Below are positions 22,079 to 33,423 of a stretch of 64,000 nucleotides of DNA, piece after piece. Every line of letters starts with the position of its first letter. The first letter of the stretch is position 1. Origin of the DNA: Elgaria multicarinata webbii (taxonomy: Eukaryota; Chordata; Lepidosauria; Squamata; Anguidae); contig NC_086178.1 in NCBI RefSeq assembly GCF_023053635.1, positions 48,196,726 through 48,260,725 on the forward strand, in the 5' to 3' direction. The position numbers were made by a program, and so were the translations under genes. Below the pieces are notes generated by a model. That model saw nothing but the letters and a program-made list of their open reading frames with translations. It did not search any database and had not been told where the DNA came from.

Positions 22079-22654
22079 TTAAGGTTCAGCAATTGGATAG
22101 ATTGATATACTGCTAGTCTGATCAGCAACTAGCACTCTCCTAGAGCCTTTAATCTCTGCATATGTAATCCAGTTCACTTTCTCTCCATGTTCAATGGTTA
22201 ATTTTGGTGAAATTGGTACACACTCATTTGGAAATTCTGCATTCATTTTGTCAAACTTCTTGGTGGTATTGGGCATCTTAGTTTTCCTTCTCTGAATGGA
22301 CTTGACTGGACTCTTCAGCTTTCCTATTTCATTACTGGCATCCCACAACAACACTCTGCCATCATTCCCTCCTGTAATAAACCAATACGTGTCTGGTAGA
22401 AAGAAAACCTGTGACACTCCTAAGGAGTGACCTTTAAATGCCATCTCCTGTTCAAACTTGGCACCTGTTACTTGGAATATTCTGATTTTACCATCTTCAG
22501 CTCCACAGCCAAAGACATTGCCACAAGTAGAAACAGACAAGCAATGGGCCAGGGGTGGGTTAAAGAGCTGGCCAGTTGACTTCTCATCTCCTTCTTCCAC
22601 TTGCAAGTTCTCTATCCACAGTGGGCGAGCTTTCTGCAAGTTCCACATCATAAC
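22079..22654 (-). CDS. WDR53: WDR53 terminal coding exon (WD repeats, C-terminal half)
   Basis: The exon encodes 191 residues and the stop of WDR53. It starts after a TTTGTAG acceptor in phase 0. GNVFGCGAEDGKIRIFQVTG, FKGHSLGVSQVFFLP, FITGGNDGRVLLWDAS and LTIEHGEKVNWITYAEI are WD40 blades ending in typical WD-like dipeptides (LLWD), followed by a basic low-complexity linker (IQRRKTKMPNTTKK) and a last strand ending YPIAEP. Human has the same layout with a different linker. Together with the first coding exon the protein is 351 aa against about 358 in human. Polyadenylation motifs (AATAAA on the minus strand) lie near 22013-22018. Confidence 0.95.
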   Translation of the reverse strand, partial: VMMWNLQKARPLWIENLQVEEGDEKSTGQLFNPPLAHCLSVSTCGNVFGCGAEDGKIRIFQVTGAKFEQEMAFKGHSLGVSQVFFLPDTYWFITGGNDGRVLLWDASNEIGKLKSPVKSIQRRKTKMPNTTKKFDKMNAEFPNECVPISPKLTIEHGEKVNWITYAEIKGSRRVLVADQTSSISIYPIAEP

Positions 22655-22890
22655 CTACAAATAGAAAATCCAGTATTATTTCATAGTACTAAAAGGGTGT
22701 CATATTTGTTTTACTGTATGTACCTAATTTAGAGTTCCATTTACAGTGTCCTGTTCCTAGAATTAGAAATTGAGGCACCTCTCACACGTGATATGCCATG
22801 TAGTTTACAAATTAAATGGAAAAAGCACTATTAACTACAATGTATATTCTATATCAAATGGCTCTCATATCACTATTAAGCTTTAAATTG

Positions 22891-22933
22891 TTTTTTACTG
22901 CACTTGTTTATTGTTTACAAGTGCAGTAAAAAA
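22891..22933. repeat. Perfect 17-bp hairpin in the WDR53 intron
   Basis: TTTTTTACTGCACTTGT and its exact reverse complement are separated by 9 bases, about 40 bases from the DNA element at 22975. Confidence 0.85.
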
Positions 22934-22974
22934 GTACAATTTCCCAAGCAGAACGAAAGACCAGAATTTCTCCA

Positions 22975-23512
22975 AGTTCAGACAACAAGTTTCTCAACAG
23001 TAGTTTTAGAACTCCACGGTGGAGTTTTTACACCACCACTGAGAAATGTGTTGTCTGGTGGAAAGACTCCCTCCCACAGTGGAGGTTTTTTTTGGAAAAC
23101 ACTCCACACTGAATATCCATGCTGTTCAGAGGAGAGTTCCTGCACAAACGTTGTTTTGCGTGGTGGGCTCCATGGAGTTTTCCATTGTGCTTAGTTGATG
23201 TTTCCCACTGGCTACAGAGTTCCCTGGCAAGAGCGGCGAAAGGAGTGAGTGCCGCTCTAGGAGAGCCACCGGGATTGGTTGTGGGTTTTTTTTTTGCAGC
23301 AATGGCTGTTGGAACACCATTGGGAGCAACAGGAGAGGAGAGAGGGCAGAGGAACTGTCAATCAAACTTCACAATGGAGTTTACTCAACACCACGGTAGC
23401 CCAGTCACACTGTGGTGGAGTTAGAACATATTGTGTGGGGAGTACCTCCTAAAAACTGTTAGGAGGTTGAGTGGAGTTCTCACACTGTGTTGACAAACGT
23501 GTTGTCTGAACT
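22975..23512. mobile_element. Non-autonomous DNA transposon with terminal inverted repeats
   Basis: The left end AGTTCAGACAACA and the right end TGTTGTCTGAACT are exact inverted repeats, and similarity continues inward (TTCTCAACA against TTGTCAACA, AACTCCAC against GTGGAGTT). About 538 bp with no transposase. I could not see a clear target duplication. It lies in the WDR53 intron. Confidence 0.7.
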
Positions 23513-24688
23513 GAGTCAGATCCTACTCAAGCTGTGAAAATTTAGTTAGCATTCCTTCGACAACAGACAGACCTATATGTTATATTATTGACAATGGACA
23601 ATAAATAGAGGAAAATGAGCAAGCATTATTTCTTTCTTAATTTAGAAGCAACATTGTAGAAAATAAGCATTAACTCTGAACATCATAGTTCACTTTACAC
23701 AGGCTTTTAATACAGATAACTCCTACTTAAAATAGAGAAATTAATATTTCCCCCTTTTTCTTATCTCTTGTCCATCAATTTTCTGACTCTTGCATCTGTA
23801 TCCTACTCCCTATCCTTGAAAGAGCTATTCTCTCCCTAGAGGAATTAAGTTTCCCCACATGCATTACTTTATTCTTTAGCAAAATTTGGTCACGTTAATA
23901 GTATTATATTCCTAAAATAACTAATTAAAATTGCTTATGTGGCTCAGGACTCTCTGTTCATTTCAGATATTATATTCCTAATCTCCCAAACATGATTTGG
24001 AGATTAGAAACTAGAAGGGAGGGAGGAACCTATGCATGGGAGGAGAAAGAGAACCCACAGCACCCTCCTATGATCTGGAGACTTTAAACATGTTGCCTAA
24101 ATCAAGCCTGTACCACCGTGTTTTGATACATTTTTATTTCCCCATTATTTATAACCTTAATCTTTATAAAGACCCGAAGGAATTTCTCATACAACTTAAG
24201 TGAGAGAGTCGGTATTTAAAACTGTAACCCTGGCTGTCTCTAAGAGAATTGCCAAGGTTCAATCTAGTATACAAACCATATTCCCTGATCTAGAAGCCCT
24301 ACCCACTAATCAGAGGAATTGTGGTCTAGTTACCCAGTAGAGTAAGAGGAAAATACTCTGCACATCCCCAAAGGTACTCTATTACTTAACATGTTCCAAG
24401 GCTAAGACCGACATTAAACCACTTCAGCATTTGATTTAGCCACATTGTTGATACTGGGGCTCCCAGACAGCCAACTTCCCAAGAGCTAGTCCTTTTGTCT
24501 TGCCTGCTTGTTTTCCTTATCTGACACAGATATTATGCTTTTAAAGAGAATGTCTGATTTCCTAAACAATGTGTGGTAGAATTATGTCTACTACCACATG
24601 AGGCTCAGCCAGATTAATGTAAAATAGGAAAGTTACGAAAATCTTTGCTCACACATTTAGACAATATGCAATATATAGCAAACTTTCA

Positions 24689-25189
<501 letters not shown>

Positions 25190-25456
25190 TCAAGAGACTG
25201 AAAAAAAACCCACCAAGCACTGATTAATAAAGTAAGAGTTGTTCCTGATATAGATTGAGGGATGCAGTATCATTAGGCAGATGCATTATGATCATTTTGA
25301 GATATTAGCTTCCCCAAGGTGCAGCATACTGATTAGAAATATAAAACCATGAACTCCAAGTATATTGGAGTGTCATATCAACTAATTGAAACATTATTAG
25401 AGACAATTCCTCTTGTAATTATTAAGCCTCTGTCATATTTTAGTGCCTAAAATGTG

Positions 25457-25519
25457 GGTGCTCTTATCCAATATGGCCAGCCCAATAAACTACAAAACAG
25501 AATTAAAGAAACAACAATG
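25457..25519. repeat. Decayed second copy of the WDR53/FBXO45 promoter segment
   Basis: CCAATATGGCC followed, after a shorter gap, by CTACAAAACAGAATTAA (17 identical bases) and AAACAACAA repeats the order found at 27320-27400 in the shared promoter. About 13 bases covering the putative WDR53 exon 1 donor are absent. It lies in the WDR53 5' intron, 1.9 kb from the promoter. Confidence 0.7.
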
Positions 25520-26175
25520 CAGAAGTTAAACAGATGCTGGGGATGCTCTGGACTTCCTGCATTGGCCTAAATGGCAAATATGAGGCTATCCACCAATGAT
25601 TCCACCACCTCCTTTTCTGGATTAACAGGAAGCAATGAAATGGGCTGAATTTGCAAAAAAGAAATGATTCCTTTAAAGACACACAATGCCACTTTCCCCA
25701 TCCACCGACAAGCTGGAGCTGCAACTGAATTCTATTACTAAAAAAGCCACAAATCAAGTCTGAAAACACACATGAGAATTACTTAAAATTCTCTAGAGTG
25801 GTGTGTGTATAGCATAGATTTCTTATTCTTTATTACTGAACTTTTCACGGACCACAAAACCTCTTCCTCATATATCACAAGAACTAGGGATCTTCTGTGA
25901 TGGGCTCCTGATGACTGAATTTAATAATACACTTGCACATTGCAAGACTAGTAACTAACATCAGGCATTGTCATGCCAACCTTGAAGCCACAATACATAG
26001 TTCTAGAACAAAGAATATTAAAGTATCCATCTGGTTTTGTTTGAAATGAGAAGCCAATTGTTTAGGCATACAATAACTGTGTCTAGATGTATATTACTCT
26101 ACAGCTCATCAGTGTATATTTTTATATGGCATGATCCCAGAGAGCTGCAACCAAAAATTCTAATGGCAGATTAAG

Positions 26176-26550
26176 GGTGCAATTCTATGGATAGCACCCA
26201 CAATGATTGAAAGCCCCTGAACTCAGAGGCATCTGATCATCCAATGCAGGGCAGGAGGAGCAGCGAAGGCAACCTCTATCTAGCAAAGGCACTTTGGAGC
26301 GGGAAGTAAGGAGGCTGGTAGAAGCTCAGGATAATGTGTACCCGGGCCTCTCTGGTGTTCTCCCCTTCCACTGGAACGCTCCCTTTTCTCCTCCTCTGAG
26401 GTTGCTTTTCTGACCTCAGAGGGCAGCCGGCAAATTTCTTACTGTGGGAGCTTCAAGGGGTCAGAGGGAGATCAGATCTCCAGCTTCCCCATTCTGAAGC
26501 ATTCTGAACAATCCTATAGTTCCTGGGATGCTCATCCAAAGATCATAGCA
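26176..26550. repeat. Probable short DNA element with CAATCCTAT-type ends
   Basis: Begins GGGTGCAATTCTATGGATAG and ends with AACAATCCTATAGTTCCTGG and AAGATCATAGCATTGCTC, which are inverted relative to each other. It is GC-richer than its flanks; the family is unknown. Confidence 0.4.
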
Positions 26551-27174
26551 TTGCTCTCTAAGTTTGGGAAGGGCAAATCATTGACAGTAATAGTGAAATT
26601 TTAGTCGTAAAGAAAACAAAGCCAAATATGTCTATTTTTTTGAGGTAGGGTGTTTGAAAATTAAAAACAAACAAACCCAGATTTACGAGGCAAAGGCATT
26701 TAATTCCCAGTTTACTGACTTGTGGATAAATATGTTTAGGATCACAATAAATGATTTAGAAGACGAGCCTTGGCCATTACAGGGTACCAAAGTGAAAATG
26801 GGAGTCAGAGTAAGGGAGAAGACTGGGTAGTGACGAGTATTTGACTCTGGCTCAGGCAGGTGTTGACAAAAACGGGGGCAAAACACCTACACACAATGCT
26901 CAGAACTAGGAAACCACTTGGTGAAGGGTGCAGAAAGATAAAGAAAGAACTAAGGTAAAAACGGAAGGTTCTTTGGGAATAAAAAATGGCAGTTAAAATA
27001 ACGAATGGCAGATGGTAGAACCTACCTAAGAGATCAAATGAGCTGACGGGTCAGAAACTCACCCAACCCTAAAAGTGCTTAATTGGAAGTCCGTCCACGG
27101 CTGCAATAGGACTTACCCCCAAATAAATACGCCGAACCATCCCACCCCCACCACTTTACGAACAACACTTCAGT

Positions 27175-27732
27175 TACCGCGAACAGAATCAACAACACAA
27201 CCTCGCCATGCCACTATCTTCTCTTCCGGCGAAGAAAAATTACGTCACCTTTTTACATTGACAGGTGAGGTTGTTGGGCGCATGTATTTAGAAGAGCCCG
27301 CCCCGCCCCTGCACGCGGACAGCTCTTCCCTCACCCAATATGGCCGGCTCACCTTCAAGGCCTAGCAACCTACAAAACAGAATTAACGTAAACAACAACG
27401 AGGTTGCATGAGAGGCGACCGACAGGAATATAGACTATTCCGGCCACTGCTCTAGCCGTAAATCCAAGGTGAGAGGCAGCGACAATACCCGAGAGCTACT
27501 GAAGCCGAGCCCCACACAGGCTAAGAGCTTGCGCTTCCGCCCGCCCTTACCGGCAACGGGTGGGGAGGACGTTGAGCGTCCGGCCCTCCTCCTTCCCTTG
27601 CTGACGGCGCGAGCCGGATTGGTCCGTGGGGCTGGCTGGTGGGCTCGCGCCCTCGCACCGCCTCCGCCGGGTCGGTTTGGACGCTGCGCGCGCGCGCAAC
27701 ACACAAGGGTCGGTGGTCGGTCGCCTGAGGCT
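27175..27732. promoter_or_regulatory. Bidirectional CpG promoter of WDR53 (minus) and FBXO45 (plus)
   Basis: A CpG-rich stretch between the divergent genes. It holds an ETS-like CTTCCGGC, a CRE-like TTACGTCACC near 27240, a GC box CCCCGCCCC near 27300, a YY1-like CCAATATGGCC near 27335 and a (GC)n run CGCGCGCGCGC near 27690. On the minus strand GAAG|GTGAGC gives a donor at 27353, a plausible end for the WDR53 non-coding exon. Start sites are inferred from layout and not seen directly. Confidence 0.75.
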
Positions 27733-28023
27733 ATGGCGGCGGCAGCTGCCGGCGGCGGGGTTCCCAGCTCGGCGGCCGCTGCTGCGGTTGCTGCGGCTGC
27801 TGCTGCCGGGGGCTGGCGGCTTCCTGGGCGGGTGCTGGAATTCGTCTTCTCTTACCTGGAGCTGCGAGAGCTGCGGAGCTGCGCGCTGGTGTGTAAGCTG
27901 TGGTACCGCGTCCTGCACGGCGACGAGAACAGCGAGGTGTGGCGCAGCCTGGCTGGTCGCAGCCTGGCCGAGGAGGCGCTGCGCACCGACATCCTCTGCA
28001 ACGTGCCCACCTACAAGGGCAAG
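27733..28023 (+). CDS. FBXO45: FBXO45 exon 1 (alanine-rich N-terminus and F-box)
   Basis: Residues 1-97 of FBXO45. The N-terminus is an Ala/Gly tract, variable between species; the F-box (about residues 29-77) reads [20 protein letters not shown] and [20 protein letters not shown], near-identical to human. In other vertebrates FBXO45 binds SKP1 through this box but works with the large RING protein MYCBP2 (PHR1) rather than CUL1, controlling synapse formation and axon guidance through turnover of targets such as ZEB2 or DLK. The start is ATG at 27733, the first Met of the conserved N-terminus; a longer upstream frame is open only because of GC content. It ends in phase 0 at GGCAAG|GTCAGG. Confidence 0.96.
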
Positions 28024-28143
28024 GTCAGGCTCTCCGTCCCGCTCTGTTGGCGCGCGCGAGCAAGGAGACGAAGAACGCAGGGATGGAGGGGAAAGGCGGC
28101 GGCAGTGCTAACAGCATCACCCACCGAAAGCGCTCTCCGTCGA

Positions 28144-28296
28144 GTCCAGCCTTCCCCAGCCTGGTGGCCTCCAGATGCGTTGGACTACAACTCCCACCAT
28201 CCCCGAGCTAGCATGACCATGCTGGCGGGCGGAGGGCGGGTTCCGGGAGTTGTACTCCAGCATATCTGGAGGGCTCCAGGTTGAAGAAAGCTGGAC
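28144..28296. repeat. Palindromic MITE-like element in FBXO45 intron 1
   Basis: Left end GTCCAGCCTTCCCCAGCCTG and right end CCAGGTTGAAGAAAGCTGGA are inverted relatives, and inner blocks TTGGACTACAACTCCCACCA and GGGAGTTGTACTCCAGCATA mirror each other. Same superfamily as 29564, 35667 and 57134 and the half-copies at 637 and 5612. Confidence 0.75.
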
Positions 28297-28639
28297 TGGA
28301 CCATACTTCCCATGCTTCATTTCTAAAATTAGAGGTGCGCAGCATTAATCTGCTTAGGAGTCATGCTTTGTGTGATAGGAATGCCTTTCCGTTACATCCA
28401 AATGTGTAGGAAGGGGGTAGAAGCATTTAGTTGTGCGTGTGAGTGTTGCACAAAGGCACAGCGCTCTGGTTTTGAAACCAATTCTGGGGCTATTTCTTGG
28501 CTCAAATGAAGTGCAGCCTGCATCTTTATTTCGTGGCTGAACATGCATCTCTGTGGTGTGGAAACTCCCCTGAAACCCATATTATGTTGATGTGGCATCT
28601 CCACCCAGCTGCTGGCTGCAGGCCAAGTGCCTTTTATGT

Positions 28640-29336
28640 TAGAAGTTGTAATGTTAAAGTTAGGTAGGTATATACTGCTAAATGGTAACAGCTATTCCAA
28701 AAGAGAAGAGAAGTTATCACACCTAAAAAAAGATATTATAGAGCTGGAAAAAGTGCAGGAAAGTGCAACTAAAATGTTCAAGGCGTTGCAGTATCTCCCC
28801 TATGAAGGAAGTTTACAACAATTGGGAGTTTAGCTTGGAAAAAGGGAGGCTTAGGGGAGACATGATAGAGGTGTACAAAATTATGCATGGTGTAGAGAAT
28901 GTGGATAAGGAGACATTTTTCTCCCTCTCTACAAATACTAGAACCCAGGGGTCATCCCATGAAGCTGATTGGTGGAAGATTCAGGAGAAATAAAAGGAAG
29001 TAATTCTTCACACAGCGCATTGTTAAATTATGGAATTCTCTACCAGAAGATGTAGTGATGGCCACCAATTTGGATGGAGTTAAAAGGGGCTTGGATAAAT
29101 TCCTGGAGGAGAAGGCTATCAATGGCTACTAGCCCTGATGGTTGTGTGCTGCCTCAGTATTCGAGGCAGTAAGCCTGTGTGCACCAGTTGCGGGGGAACA
29201 TGGGTGGGAGGGTGCTGTTGCACCATGTCCTGCTTTGTTGGTGCCTGGTTGACAGCTGACTGGCAACTGTCTGAACACAGTGCTGGACTAGACAGACCCT
29301 TGGTCTGATCCAGCATGACACTTCTTGTGTTCTTAG
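28640..29336 (+). mobile_element. CR1 LINE 3' part in FBXO45 intron 1
   Basis: Broken frames spell the CR1 ORF2 end (LRGDMIEVYKIMHGVENVDK, then FFSLSTNTRTQG and the nucleotide text for NLDGVKRGLDKFLEEKA). The 3' UTR ends with GACAGACCCTTGGTCTGATC and TTCTTGTGTTCTTA, the usual squamate CR1 ending. Several shifts and stops show it is dead. Confidence 0.9.
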
Positions 29337-29339
29337 TAG

Positions 29340-29563
29340 GGCCTCTCCATCAACTCTGTTGAGGGACCAGCTCTTCTCTATCCTAACTGGTCATTATAAA
29401 ACTTTGTAACTTGTGTCATTGTCTTCCTCTTCCCTCCCCATCCCTTTTCTTTTTGGGTTGTGCCTTTTAGATTGTAAAGCAGGGACTGTCCCATTTCTTC
29501 TTGATCTGTAACCCATTCTAGGAGCCTATTCTGCTAAAGAGCAAGATAAAATGTTTTAAATTA
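29340..29563 (+). mobile_element. L2/CR1-type LINE tail in FBXO45 intron 1
   Basis: TTAGATTGTAAAGCAGGGAC with a downstream GCTAAAGAGCAAGATAAAAT and TTTTAAATTAG follows the layout of a squamate LINE 3' UTR. It lies directly after the CR1 copy. Confidence 0.65.
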
Positions 29564-29663
29564 GGGTGAGCAACTTGTGGCCGTCCAAATGTTTTGGTCT
29601 ACAACTTTCATCATTCCTCACAATGGCTATGCTAGCTAGGGCACAAGTTGTCCATCCCTGCTT
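29564..29663. repeat. Palindromic MITE-like element
   Basis: GAGCAACTTGTGGCCGTCCA at the left and GGGCACAAGTTGTCCATCCC at the right are inverted; the TCTACAACTTTCATCATTCC core is present. Confidence 0.65.
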
Positions 29664-29689
29664 AAAATAAACAATTACAAATAAATAAG

Positions 29690-29960
29690 CTACCATCCTG
29701 GCAGCTGGACTCAGTTGGTGCCACCATTTTGAATATGCAATCCGCGCTGAGGGGTTGTCGTTTTGTACGAACCCAGCAAGTATGGGTTATGCGAGGGTTA
29801 AACAACTCATGGTCTGTTTCAGGGTTATGCAAGGGTTGTTTAACTCTTGCATAACCCATGCTCACTGGGTTCACACAACATGTGCGGGGGTTGGATATGC
29901 AATTTGGTGTCTGCGGGTGCTGCATCTTGTTGTGAGTTAAATAACCCATGACAACTTTCA
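29690..29960. repeat. Element with long inverted arms around GGGTTATGC
   Basis: GAACCCAGCAAGTATGGGTT with ATGCGAGGGTTAAACAAC (about 29768-29807) is mirrored by GTTGTTTAACTCTTGCATAA with CCCATGCTCACTGGGTTC (about 29836-29873). A diverged relative with GGGTTATTAAACCCATGGTG and TGCATATCCAACCCC lies at 4310-4490. Confidence 0.65.
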
Positions 29961-30310
29961 GTACATCATCTGAACTTGCTCATTGTCTTCTTGGAGTTGG
30001 TCTGTCTGTATGAGTAGCCCCATTTCCTAACTCCTCATTTCATTCTGAGCTTTTCATGGTTCAACACACACACCCCAATATCTGACTTGTACCTCAAGTC
30101 TTTCGGTCTTAGTTCTTATTGCTGTGGTACAAAAGAAAAAAGTCTTGCTCAGATAGGTTGGGAAGTGAGCGGAGGTAAAGTCTTAAAACTGAAGAGAACA
30201 ACTAATCTACTTTTTATTAGAGACTGAGTTTTTATGTTTGCATACTTTACAGTTTATTTTGACAATCTTATCTCAAATTCCTTCTTCTTGTTTAAAACCT
30301 TCTGCCTTAG

Positions 30311-30667
30311 GTACGTGCCTTTCAGCATGCTTTCAGCACCAATGATTGTTCTAGGAATGTCTACATTAAGAAGAATGGATTTACTTTGCACCGGAATCCC
30401 ATTGCTCAGAGTACAGATGGAGCAAGGACCAAGATTGGCTTCAGTGAAGGCCGTCATGCTTGGGAAGTCTGGTGGGAAGGTCCTCTTGGCACAGTGGCAG
30501 TAATTGGAATTGCTACAAAACGTGCTCCCATGCAGTGTCAGGGCTATGTGGCACTCCTAGGAAGTGATGACCAGAGCTGGGGCTGGAATTTGGTGGACAA
30601 TAACTTGTTACATAATGGAGAAGTCAATGGAAGCTTTCCCCAGTGCAATAATGCCCCAAAATATCAA
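30311..30667 (+). CDS. FBXO45: FBXO45 exon 2 (SPRY domain)
   Basis: This exon encodes 119 residues: [58 protein letters not shown] and [17 protein letters not shown], essentially identical to human. This is the B30.2/SPRY fold through which FBXO45 meets MYCBP2 and substrates. It opens after CTGCCTTAG and closes at TATCAA|GTGAGT, both in phase 0. The extreme conservation is in keeping with the gene's known constraint. Confidence 0.98.
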
Positions 30668-30767
30668 GTGAGTGAAATTCAGTGTGTACTCAAATCTTTG
30701 CTGGATCTGTGAAGATCTGTATCTTCAAGAATACTTGCTTAATAGATTGTGGTATGTTTTGTTTTAA

Positions 30768-30846
30768 GCACAATTCTATGTGTATTTACTTAGAAATAAG
30801 TCCCACTGGTTCAGTGGGGCTTACTCTTAGGTAAGTGAGCCTATGG
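30768..30846. repeat. Palindromic ACAATCCTATGCA element, class 1
   Basis: GCACAATTCTATGTGTATTT, AATAAGTCCCACTGG mirrored by TCAGTGGGGCTTACTC, then GTGAGCCTATGG. In FBXO45 intron 2. Confidence 0.75.
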
Positions 30847-30971
30847 TTGAAGTCTTTCTGTAGTTAACCAAGTAGTCATTTACAGTTCCTTGTGTGACCC
30901 TGAGATGACTGCATCTTAGTTTTATTATTGACCAATACAAAAACTTTTCGAACGGCTTATCTGTGTATTAA

Positions 30972-30975
30972 TTAC

Positions 30976-31023
<48 letters not shown>

Positions 31024-31490
31024 TTGTTTGTATACTGCCTTTTGCCCAATACTGGGCCTCAAGACAGCATTACAAAATTTAAAACATACATTTTAAAACC
31101 TATGAAAGAAATACACAAAAGTTAAAAATATATTAAATATATTACAATATTAAAACATTAAACTTTTAAAATACACAACATAGACGGAGGCCCAGATTAT
31201 TCACCAAAGGCCTGCCGGAACAAAGAAGTTTTTGCCTGCTTCTGAAAGCACATCAAGGAGGGAGCCAGTCTAGCTTCCCCGGGAAGAGAGTTCCAGAGCA
31301 CTGGAGCAGCCACTGAGAAGGCCCTCTCCCATGTTCCCACCAGGTGTGTCTGTGAAGAAGGTGGGACTGAAAGAAGGGCTTCCCGGAAGATCTCAAAGCA
31401 TGGGCAGGCTCATAAGGGAGAATATAGTCTTTCAGATAACCTGGACCTGGGCCATATGCATTTTTCTCTTCACGAATTGTTTTGTCTTTA
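30972..31490 (-). mobile_element. L2-type LINE 3' end in FBXO45 intron 2
   Basis: An ATT microsatellite (30975-31020) is followed by TATTTGTTTGTATACTGCCT and ORF2 end text [20 protein letters not shown] on the minus strand. It ends about 70 bp short of the FBXO45 exon 3 acceptor. Confidence 0.8.
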
Positions 31491-31558
31491 GCATCCATTT
31501 GCTATCTTTCTCTTGTCCTTTTCATTTTTTCTCCAATCTTTCCTATTTTTCTTCACAG

Positions 31559-31744
31559 ATAGGTGAGAGAATTCGTGTCATCCTGGACATGGAAGACAAG
31601 ACATTGGCTTTTGAGCGAGGCTATGAGTTCCTAGGAGTTGCTTTCCGGGGACTGCCAAAGACATGTCTGTATCCAGCAGTGTCTGCTGTGTATGGCAACA
31701 CTGAGGTGACATTAGTTTATTTGGGAAAACCTTTAGATGGATGA
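31559..31744 (+). CDS. FBXO45: FBXO45 exon 3 (end of SPRY domain and stop)
   Basis: 61 residues and the stop: [37 protein letters not shown] and [18 protein letters not shown], identical to the human C-terminus as I recall it. It begins after a TTTTTCTTCACAG acceptor with a strong pyrimidine tract. The full protein is 277 aa (human about 286; the gap is in the alanine/glycine tract). Confidence 0.98.
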   Translation: MGERIRVILDMEDKTLAFERGYEFLGVAFRGLPKTCLYPAVSAVYGNTEVTLVYLGKPLDG

Positions 31745-33000
31745 CACTTTTGTTTTTTAACTGGGACATGAAAATCAAGTTGACAATATGGAAAGACCTG
31801 CATGTTGGTTAATAGGAAAGCATGAGCGAAATGTGTCTAAGTAACATCCAGGAAAACCAAAACTTGGGATCTAGAAGACCAGCTGTACTGAAGAGAGTAC
31901 ATTAACATTTCCTTTTTCTGCCGGACCAGAAAAATCCTCAGGGGGTTGCAGTTGATTGAATGGGCAGTTAATCACATGCATGTTGCATAAGACTTTGTTG
32001 CAAAGGTGGCAATGTGGAATTTTGTACATATTTAAGGAAATGTTTAATAGAAATCGTTGAGGAAGTTACCTGAGATGTGTGTGTAGTGTGTTTTGTGGGA
32101 AAGATTTCCATTCTTAAAATTGTTTGTTCCCTTCCTGCCTCTGATCCAGTGTGTTTCACCAAAGGTAACAAACTGGTTGCATTTTATTTAATATATTTTA
32201 AATGTACTGAAAAGCATAGTCTCAAAACAGCAGTTTTCCAGAGTTAAATATTGTGCAGCTACACTGAAGTGTATTTTAAAGACTGTTTCTACATATCACT
32301 TAAAAATTAGAGCAAAAGCAACCATTTATTTTGTTCTATCTGGAATGTAAATTCTTAAACAACCCCCTCCCCCTTACTACATGTCAATTGCCAGCTTCTT
32401 TCTAGGAGGTAAATAACATATACAAGTGCATTTCTTTTGTTCTGTTGTACAACATCTCTTGTGACAGAATTTGCTACGTATGCTTATTGTAAAATGGCTG
32501 CGATTGATAGCTAGAAGTGTGTGAGTGTTTAAGGGTAAAGTCCTTTTCCAATACAAATGTTTTGAAATTTTAGTTTTCCAAAGTACCACCCAAATATTTA
32601 CTGTTTTAAAAATCCATGGAAGAATTTATTTTAAAATATTTAAACCATTACTTTAAATAAATTGAAGTTTAAACAGGAATCAAATTTTTAAGCCCAGGTT
32701 TCAGGTATGGGGTCTGCTCTTTGGTTGTATGAAAACTTACTGTGTATGCTGAGAAATCTTTCTGTAGAGCTAATGAGTTGTGTAAAAAGGAAGCATTACA
32801 GATTAGGATGTAGCTGTCTTTCCCCAAGGCAATTTTCTAATGTTCTTGAACTCTGCTATTCTTTGACATTGTTCCTGCACAGCTTATATGTCTTAACCTT
32901 GTAAATCCATAAGCCAACTTTTTGCTACTATAATGTTGTTTTGTTCTGCCTTATATATCTATTTATTTCAGGGTAAGTAATAAAACACTTTCAGTCCAAT
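31745..33000 (+). other. FBXO45 3' UTR (inferred)
   Basis: AT-rich sequence after the stop with AATAAA hexamers at 32656 and 32979. Human FBXO45 also has a long 3' UTR. The true end could lie at either site or further on. Confidence 0.5.
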
Positions 33001-33080
33001 CCTCTGAATTTTTTTTAGTAGTAAGTCCCACTGCATTCAATGGGGCTTACTCCCAGGGGACTATGCATAGGATTGTGTCT
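32992..33080. repeat. Palindromic ACAATCCTATGCA element, class 1
   Basis: CAGTCCAATCCTCTG, then AGTAAGTCCCACTGCATTCA mirrored by CAATGGGGCTTACTCCC, then CTATGCATAGGATTGTG. One of the best-kept copies. Confidence 0.8.
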
Positions 33081-33423
33081 TTGAAAAGAAAAGAGGTGTT
33101 GTTTACATTCTTTACTACATAGTTTCTATTGTGCAGTCTTGCAGGCATCTGATAATTCCTTAGGTGTACTAAAGAGAACAATTCTCTTAAGGATTTTTAT
33201 TCTAATTTAAACTGGAGAAAGCTGGCTCCATTCTGTGAGTGCTGCTAAACACCATGTTTGTATTTTTTTTAGTAATAGATGTTTAACCTGCATAAAAGAC
33301 TTAAAATAGTAACTCTTAAGCTAGTGTCTTTAGCGTCAATACACAGTGGCTACAGTGCTCATGCTGTCACCTTCCCAGCAACCTAACTGCCTTGTTGTAA
33401 GTTTAGTCATCTTGTCTTAATAG

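Noticed and set aside
27435-28284. Alternative long frames on both strands around FBXO45 exon 1
   Set aside because: They are by-products of GC-rich sequence; only the frame with the F-box matches a known protein and has the correct splice donor.
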